Source: a virus. From it: a DNA stretch of 20,453 bases. Made by a program: the position numbers and the translations under genes. Shown here piece after piece: positions 16,471 through 20,453 of the stretch. The DNA lies in the IMG/VR virus record IMGVR_UViG_3300032267_000069, positions 1 to 20,453 of that record; one strand, given 5' to 3'. How positions within the stretch are numbered: the stretch's first letter is position 1; each line of letters begins with the position of its first letter. The notes beneath the pieces were generated by a model. The model had not been told where the DNA came from. It searched no databases and saw nothing but the letters and a program-made list of their open reading frames with translations.

Positions 16471-17454
16471 TTACTCGTCGTCCCAGTCAGCCACGATGTC
16501 GGCTAACTTGCTTTTCTTAGCAGGTACTGTGGTCTCTTTAGTTGGGGCTTTGCGAACTTCCGGCTCATCGTTCTCGTCTTCCTCAACTACAGGAGCGGCC
16601 TTGGCTTTCTTGGCTTTCTCCGCCTTTTCAGCTTTCTCCGCAATCGGTGCATACGCAGGTGCGTCTTCCTCTTTGGTCAAATCACCCATAGGGCGGCTGC
16701 CTTCGAGCTTCAGGGGTTCTGCTTTGGCGCTGGGTGGAGCAACAGTCATAACCACCGCACGCTTGGCATCCTCAGAATTGGACTGCTCCAACACAGTTTC
16801 GTACTCGGCATCCTCTAACCAGCGAACGGGTTGGAAGTACAGCTTGGGGCTTTCAGCCTTGGTATCGAAACGCATGCGTGTAACGATCTGCTCGGGATTG
16901 ATGGGCGGGCTTTGCAATGCCAAGTAACGAGCGAACGCTTGGAGCGGACGCTTGTCTCCCTCTTCTTTACCGAAGATAGAAGTCGCTGGCAGCGTAAGCT
17001 GCAACACATCCCCTGTGGGGTTATCTGCCAACACAACGGCAAGGCGCTGTTGGAAGCGGCAAGCACGGCTGTTGTTCTGTCCTGAACCTGCTACGTTTTG
17101 TGGGCATGCCATGCATGTGCTGCACTGTGGGTCTTTGATAGAAGCGTCTGGTTTTTCACCATCGTTGCTCCAGCAATCAGGCCCTGCAATGTTCTCTGCG
17201 TCATAGGACTTAGCATAGAAAATGCGGTTGACCTTGGGGGCTGCCTTAACAATGATCACGTCAAGATGTCGATCATCAATCGATGCGATTTCTTTACTGC
17301 CAGCTACCAGACGGAACACACCACCTTTGATAGAGATGCGCTTGGTGCTCTGTATGGTGCTGCCCCCTGTAAGGGCTTTAGCTGTCTCAGACAGTTCATT
17401 GTTACGGGCGAATGCGGGAACTTTAGATGCGTTAAAAAGCGTTACGTTACTCAT
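16471..17454 (-). CDS. Single-stranded-DNA-binding-like replication protein with acidic tail
   Basis: 327 residues. The N-terminal ~220 residues look like a beta-rich binding domain: RISIKGGVFRLVAGSKEI, VIIVKAAPKVNRIFYAK, LQLTLPATSIFGKE and LYFQPVRWLED. It contains a cysteine group (C94, C111, C114, C117, C132) in GPDCWSNDG...CSTCMACPQNVAGSG...RACRF that could bind zinc. Then follow a low-complexity linker of repeated EKA/KKA units and an acidic end finishing ADIVADWDDE. A folded basic core plus an acidic C-terminal tail is the plan of phage and bacterial SSB proteins, where the tail recruits partners. From memory, related phage proteins of this type sit beside primase-helicases. It lies four bases after the preceding gene. 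The SSB role is inferred and not certain. Confidence 0.7.
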   Translation of the reverse strand: MSNVTLFNASKVPAFARNNELSETAKALTGGSTIQSTKRISIKGGVFRLVAGSKEIASIDDRHLDVIIVKAAPKVNRIFYAKSYDAENIAGPDCWSNDGEKPDASIKDPQCSTCMACPQNVAGSGQNNSRACRFQQRLAVVLADNPTGDVLQLTLPATSIFGKEEGDKRPLQAFARYLALQSPPINPEQIVTRMRFDTKAESPKLYFQPVRWLEDAEYETVLEQSNSEDAKRAVVMTVAPPSAKAEPLKLEGSRPMGDLTKEEDAPAYAPIAEKAEKAEKAKKAKAAPVVEEDENDEPEVRKAPTKETTVPAKKSKLADIVADWDDE

Positions 17455-17458
17455 GAGA

Positions 17459-17863
17459 TTACTTTCTAGACTTGGTTACACGAATGTCGAACTCAGTTAC
17501 TGAGTTCATGCCCGGTGGTAAAACCCCCGGATTTTCTTCAAGGAAGGTCGCCATGTTGGTCTGTGCGATGCGCTTCTCCAGCAAATCCAAAACATCATGC
17601 TCAAGAATAAAGCTCTTGAATGCGTCCCAGTCTTGCGTGTTGTAACGCGTCTTAGTCACCAAGGAGACCGTCCCAGAAGTAGTATTGACCGTCTTCAAAC
17701 CTTCGGCTTTCATCCGGTCTTTTATAGCCATGCGTATTTCAGCACGCTGTTCTTCAAGCGCTGCGATCTGGCTATCTAAAGCCTCAATCTTGCTCTTGAT
17801 CTTTCCATGAATACCCACCAACCTATCTATGTTGATGTCGTCTTCACTGTCCTTTTCGTTCAT
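17459..17863 (-). CDS. Coiled-coil phage protein of unknown function
   Basis: 134 residues from ATG 17863. An in-frame TTG at 17887 is rejected because GGAG at 17873-17870 is the natural ribosome site for the ATG. Residues about 13-55 form a coiled coil (IDRLVGIHGKIKSKIEALDS onward, QIAALEEQRAEIRMAIKDRM). Then comes a small alpha/beta part with TTSGTVSLVTKTRYNTQDWD, FLEENPGVLPPGMN and a terminal EFDIRVTKSRK. From memory, proteins of this size with the 'DWDAF...LPPG' pattern are common next to SSB-like genes in phages, but I know no established function. It sits four bases before the SSB-like gene and may act with it. Confidence 0.72.
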   Translation of the reverse strand: MNEKDSEDDINIDRLVGIHGKIKSKIEALDSQIAALEEQRAEIRMAIKDRMKAEGLKTVNTTSGTVSLVTKTRYNTQDWDAFKSFILEHDVLDLLEKRIAQTNMATFLEENPGVLPPGMNSVTEFDIRVTKSRK

Positions 17864-17869
17864 TGCTTT

Positions 17870-17873
17870 CTCC
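17870..17873 (-). promoter_or_regulatory. Ribosome binding site fixing the start at 17863
   Basis: GGAG on the - strand, part of the block GGAGAAAGCA that is repeated exactly before the helicase gene at 19498-19489. Confidence 0.65.
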
Positions 17874-17896
17874 AATTTTGTTGTCAAGGGTTAGAC

Positions 17897-17934
17897 AGTT
17901 TACAGGGATTTTATAGCTTTGCAACTCCTTTCAA
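17897..17934 (-). promoter_or_regulatory. Candidate internal promoter before the coiled-coil/SSB genes
   Basis: The 67-base gap 17864-17930 is the AT-richest in the operon. On the - strand it offers TTGAAA (17934-17929), 15 bases, TAAAAT (17913-17908), and alternatively TTGCAA (17924-17919), 16 bases, TAAACT (17902-17897). Both are imperfect sigma70-like pairs. They would transcribe the coiled-coil, SSB-like and downstream genes. Confidence 0.3.
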
Positions 17935-19487
17935 GAATTAATTTCGTGTTCAAACATTTGAGTCAGTAGTGAGTTGTCACTTACTTTCCCTTCGAGCGCT
18001 TTGAACATACGCTTCTCTATTGGTGAGCCTTGAATGTGCACCACCGTAACTTTAGTGGAGTCCTGTCCTTTGCGGTCAGCCCGAGCAATACACTGAATGT
18101 ACTGCTCCACACTCATCAGAGGACCGTAGAACACCACCGTATCCGCAGCAGTCAACGTGATACCGTGCGCAGTAGCCTGCGGCTGCATGACCAACACCCG
18201 TGGGTCTTTGTGTTTCTGAAACCGTTGGATGATGTCGCCTCGTTTGGTGGCCGTCACACCGCCGTGGATAGTCTCTGTTGGGATACCACGCTTGTTCAAG
18301 TGGGCGTGGATGGCATCGATGGTGCTGCGAAACATGGCGAAGATAATAACTTTGCGGCTCGTCTCATCAAGAATCTCTTCCAACACCGCCAGCCTTGGGG
18401 CAGCATCGAACTCGACAACCTCTTTGTCATCCGTGTAGGCAGCACCGCATGAAATCTGTAACAGCTTGCTCACTCCAGCAGCGGCGTTGACCGCAGTGAT
18501 GGTTTCTCCCGCAGCCTGTACGAGCATCTTGTCTTTGAGCATGTCGTAGTACTTCTTCTGTTGCTGTGTCAACGGCACATCACGCGTCATCGTAATGACC
18601 GGCGGTAGGTCAAGGCACTGTTCTTTAGTGAATCTAATGGCGGGTTGCAGTGCTTCATGAACAAGCTCTGATGCGTTGGGTTTGGGAGCCCACTTAAACA
18701 TGGTGATCTTGTTCATCACTTGATCGCGCCAAGATGTAAAGAACTTAGGTATGTTGTCTGGGTTAACCAGCTTGGCCAAACCATAAGCATCCGCAGGCGA
18801 CTGCGATGCGGGTGTCCCCGTCATCATCCACAGCATCGTGTCTGGGCGTACGATGGACTTGAGAGTCTTCCACCGTTTCGTTGTGATGGTCTTGTATGCG
18901 TTGGCTTCGTCCACGATGATGAGATCAAACTTACCGTTGGCGTTAATCTCTTCCGCTATCAGGTTGAGCCCGTCATAGTTGCAGATCACAAATTCGTAGT
19001 CTTGTTGGATCATCTCTATACGCCGACTAGCCTGCGCGTGGTGCGCAACTATGGCGGAGCGGTGGATGATGCTATTGTTCAGGTCACCTAACCAAGCGCT
19101 GTGCATGATCGATAGGGGACACAAAATTAAACAACGTCTGACATCACCGCGCTGCATCAAGTAGTCCGCCGCCCATAGTGCCGATAGTGTCTTGCCTGTC
19201 CCCGGCTCGCTGAACACAAACGCTTTCTTATGCAGCGTCAGGAACGATGCCGTTTCTATCTGGTGCTCCATCGGCTTGAACTTGCCGGGCCACTTGTACC
19301 GTCTAGTGATGGGGGATGGTGCGTTCTTGACCCCTAAGTTTCTGAGCACGCGCACTTCATCCAAACCCCAGAACACCGCAACCTCATAACCGCCGTTGCA
19401 CGGCGTGATTTTGTGTTTAGGTATGACGCTGTATTTATGTGGGTTTCGCGTTCGGAATAGTAAGGCTTTGTTATCAACAATCTCCAT
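17931..19487 (-). CDS. SNF2/DEAD-like superfamily 2 helicase
   Basis: 518 residues; GGAGAAAGCAG precedes ATG 19487, sixteen bases after the HNH gene. Motifs in order: Q-like KPMEHQIETASFL (~71-83), Walker A SEPGTGKT (93-100, K99), motif II VDEAN (192-196), motif III MTGTP (222-226), motif V QATAHGITLTAADTVVF and motif VI QCIARADRKGQ with R469 as likely arginine finger. This is a compact SNF2-type translocase without accessory domains, similar in size to phage helicases used in fork remodelling or recombination (compare the role, not the sequence, of UvsW). Motif II ends in Asn rather than the usual His. It is likely to act with the nuclease upstream and the SSB-like protein downstream. The family assignment is firm; the specific role is inferred. 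Confidence 0.9.
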   Translation of the reverse strand: MEIVDNKALLFRTRNPHKYSVIPKHKITPCNGGYEVAVFWGLDEVRVLRNLGVKNAPSPITRRYKWPGKFKPMEHQIETASFLTLHKKAFVFSEPGTGKTLSALWAADYLMQRGDVRRCLILCPLSIMHSAWLGDLNNSIIHRSAIVAHHAQASRRIEMIQQDYEFVICNYDGLNLIAEEINANGKFDLIIVDEANAYKTITTKRWKTLKSIVRPDTMLWMMTGTPASQSPADAYGLAKLVNPDNIPKFFTSWRDQVMNKITMFKWAPKPNASELVHEALQPAIRFTKEQCLDLPPVITMTRDVPLTQQQKKYYDMLKDKMLVQAAGETITAVNAAAGVSKLLQISCGAAYTDDKEVVEFDAAPRLAVLEEILDETSRKVIIFAMFRSTIDAIHAHLNKRGIPTETIHGGVTATKRGDIIQRFQKHKDPRVLVMQPQATAHGITLTAADTVVFYGPLMSVEQYIQCIARADRKGQDSTKVTVVHIQGSPIEKRMFKALEGKVSDNSLLTQMFEHEINS

Positions 19488-19488
19488 C

Positions 19489-19498
19489 TGCTTTCTCC
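19489..19498 (-). promoter_or_regulatory. Helicase ribosome-site block GGAGAAAGCA
   Basis: Identical to the ten bases at 17873-17864 in front of the coiled-coil gene; a weaker version, GGAGAAAAAT, precedes the QLDLF gene. Confidence 0.55.
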
Positions 19499-19503
19499 GT
19501 TTA

Positions 19504-19737
19504 TTATTTGTTATCGCCTTGGTTTGCTGATTTGTTTCGCAGTCTCAGGTTGCCCGGAGTAGTCTTGCCGCCTTTACGTAGCGGCACTTTGTGGTCGATG
19601 TCTTTGCCTGCACGGTCAATACCTTTTTTGTCGTACAACCTGCGGGCCTTCTGCCGTTCAAGTTGATCTTCGGTCTCACCGTTTTTCTTTTGAAGTTTGT
19701 AGGCGTGTTTGTAATCACGCTTGCCGTTTGTCTGCAT
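19504..19737 (-). CDS. Small HNH endonuclease
   Basis: 77 residues from ATG 19737; AGAGG at 19749-19745 with seven-base spacing decides this start over longer in-frame possibilities that would overlap the Cas4-like gene. The motif is IDHKVPLRKGGKTTPGNLRL (D48-H49, N63) followed by N72, giving the His-Asn-Asn pattern accepted in phage HNH nucleases. The N-terminal part is basic and helical (DYKHAYKLQKKN..DQLERQKARRLYDKKG). No cysteine-bound zinc knuckle is present. It could be a genome-processing nuclease or a free-standing homing-type nuclease; position inside the replication operon, directly after the Cas4-like nuclease with a one-base gap, favours a stable operon member. Confidence 0.8.
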   Translation of the reverse strand: MQTNGKRDYKHAYKLQKKNGETEDQLERQKARRLYDKKGIDRAGKDIDHKVPLRKGGKTTPGNLRLRNKSANQGDNK

Positions 19738-19738
19738 G

Positions 19739-20407
19739 TTAGTTCCTCTTAGTGTTGTACTCGCAAGTCTTGACCGAGCACCACCCGCATAGGGGTGTCG
19801 GCTTGGGGTTCCACACATTCGTCTCGTGCGCCTTCTCGATACGAGCAACCCGTTCGCGGTAGTCCGCCCACGCATCGGGGGCTTCACCCACCAGCATACT
19901 GGACTTCACCATGTCGTTCTTTAAAACAAACAGCAGTGCCGAAGTCACGCGCCGTATATGCGGGAAGTGCGTGAAGACCATGAGCGACATCAACGTCAAT
20001 TGATCCCTGTCAGGATACTTGTTGTTGCCTGTCTTGTAGTCCACCACACGTGCGGTCAGGTTGTCATCATCGATGATGATTAAGTCAGCAATACCACGCA
20101 CCCATCGGTTGTCGTCGTTGAAGTCACACGGACGTAAGTCCTCGGTAACGCCCATCTCGTACTCGCACAGTTTCCTGCCGGTCTTGGCCTTGAGGGCGTC
20201 TAGTGTGTCTTTAAGAAACTCGAAGTGTGTGGGTAGTGGCTTGTCGCTTTTGATGTAGTGCTCAGCAGCGTCGTGGAATTCTTTGCCGTACAACGTGGCT
20301 TGTGTGTCTTGGAACGTGTAGTTCTTAAGAACTTTAACCTCGTGGTATCGGCGGGCGCAGCCCTCATAGTCTTTGAGAGCGCTGTGACTCCACGTAATCT
20401 TGCTCAT
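19739..20407 (-). CDS. Cas4/RecB-like PD-(D/E)XK nuclease with Fe-S cysteines
   Basis: 222 residues; GAGG six bases before ATG 20407. Residues 5-21 (TWSHSALKDYEGCARRY) and H45 match the start of RecB-family nucleases. The catalytic core is GIADLIIID (D108) then RVVDYKTG (D123, K125), followed by DQLTLMSLM with Q136 as the downstream helix motif. C17 together with C207, C210 and C215 (LCGWCSVKTCEY) is the four-cysteine arrangement that holds an iron-sulphur cluster in Cas4 and AddB. No cas1 or repeat array is nearby, so CRISPR adaptation is not indicated; the likely job is 5'-end or duplex resection in phage recombination/replication, or host DNA breakdown. The stop is one base before the HNH gene start. 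Confidence 0.87.
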   Translation of the reverse strand: MSKITWSHSALKDYEGCARRYHEVKVLKNYTFQDTQATLYGKEFHDAAEHYIKSDKPLPTHFEFLKDTLDALKAKTGRKLCEYEMGVTEDLRPCDFNDDNRWVRGIADLIIIDDDNLTARVVDYKTGNNKYPDRDQLTLMSLMVFTHFPHIRRVTSALLFVLKNDMVKSSMLVGEAPDAWADYRERVARIEKAHETNVWNPKPTPLCGWCSVKTCEYNTKRN

Positions 20408-20453
20408 TAGAACCTCGCTGTGTTGATAGCCTGCGCTAAGCGCTCGGCAAAGT
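20408..20453 (-). CDS. C-terminal end of an upstream replication-operon gene (partial)
   Basis: On the - strand one frame is open from the window edge and ends FAERLAQAINTARF then TAA, immediately before the Cas4-like ATG (TAATG arrangement). The tight junction is typical of this operon. Only 14 residues are visible, so no function can be given, and one of the other frames is also open. Confidence 0.4.

Noticed and set aside
16496-16927. 143-codon + strand frame opposite the SSB-like gene
   Set aside because: Ser/Ala/Leu-rich mirror of the KA/EK linker; no supporting signals.
17882-17887. Consensus TTGACA on the - strand just before the coiled-coil gene
   Set aside because: A correctly spaced -10 would fall over the ATG and reads AATGAA; it also coincides with a TTG that is only an upstream alternative start.
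19739-20407. Possible CRISPR link suggested by the Cas4-like gene
   Set aside because: No repeat array, cas1 or cas2 is visible in the window, and the neighbours are replication genes.

Overview
The window is part of a double-stranded DNA tailed-phage genome, most likely a short-tailed (podovirus-like) phage of a proteobacterium, or a prophage or metagenomic fragment of one. Genes are packed with gaps of about 0-120 bases, start sites have ordinary Shine-Dalgarno sequences, and the content is virion plus DNA-replication genes with no metabolic or host housekeeping genes. No integrase, lysis gene, terminase, capsid gene, DNA polymerase, tRNA or CRISPR array is visible. The assignment to phage is firm. 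The host is an inference only.

Layout. Positions 1-12920 hold six genes on the + strand. They are the 3' part of a tail/stabilisation-type virion protein, a small protein with a phage 'SDGTNWKVG' ending, a Gly-rich hydrophobic virion protein, a very Gln/Ala-rich protein, a Pro-rich and coiled-coil protein, and a 2159-residue giant. The giant has coiled coils, an HEXXGH zinc-peptidase-like motif and a C-terminal region resembling the LPD38 'large polyvalent protein' domain. This looks like the tail-hub and ejected internal-protein end of a structural operon, finishing at a strong hairpin terminator (13014-13043).

Positions 13043-20453 hold the opposing - strand replication/recombination operon, transcribed right to left. 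In order of transcription it encodes the tail of an unidentified gene, a Cas4/RecB-like nuclease with four potential Fe-S cysteines, a small HNH nuclease, an SNF2-type helicase, a coiled-coil protein, a single-strand-DNA-binding-like protein with an acidic tail, a small HTH protein, a 63-residue protein carrying a textbook sliding-clamp-binding peptide (QLDLF), and a large primase-polymerase/helicase fusion. Together these could prime, unwind, coat and process phage DNA. A polymerase is not in the window, and the QLDLF peptide suggests that the host replisome, or at least its clamp, is recruited or blocked.

The most notable points are the QLDLF peptide, the HEXXGH giant, two long perfect dyads inside the giant gene, overlapping alternative stems in the leader of that gene, and a Shine-Dalgarno-less HTH gene overlapped by a possible 24-residue leader ORF. 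All family assignments are by eye from motifs; no database search was run.
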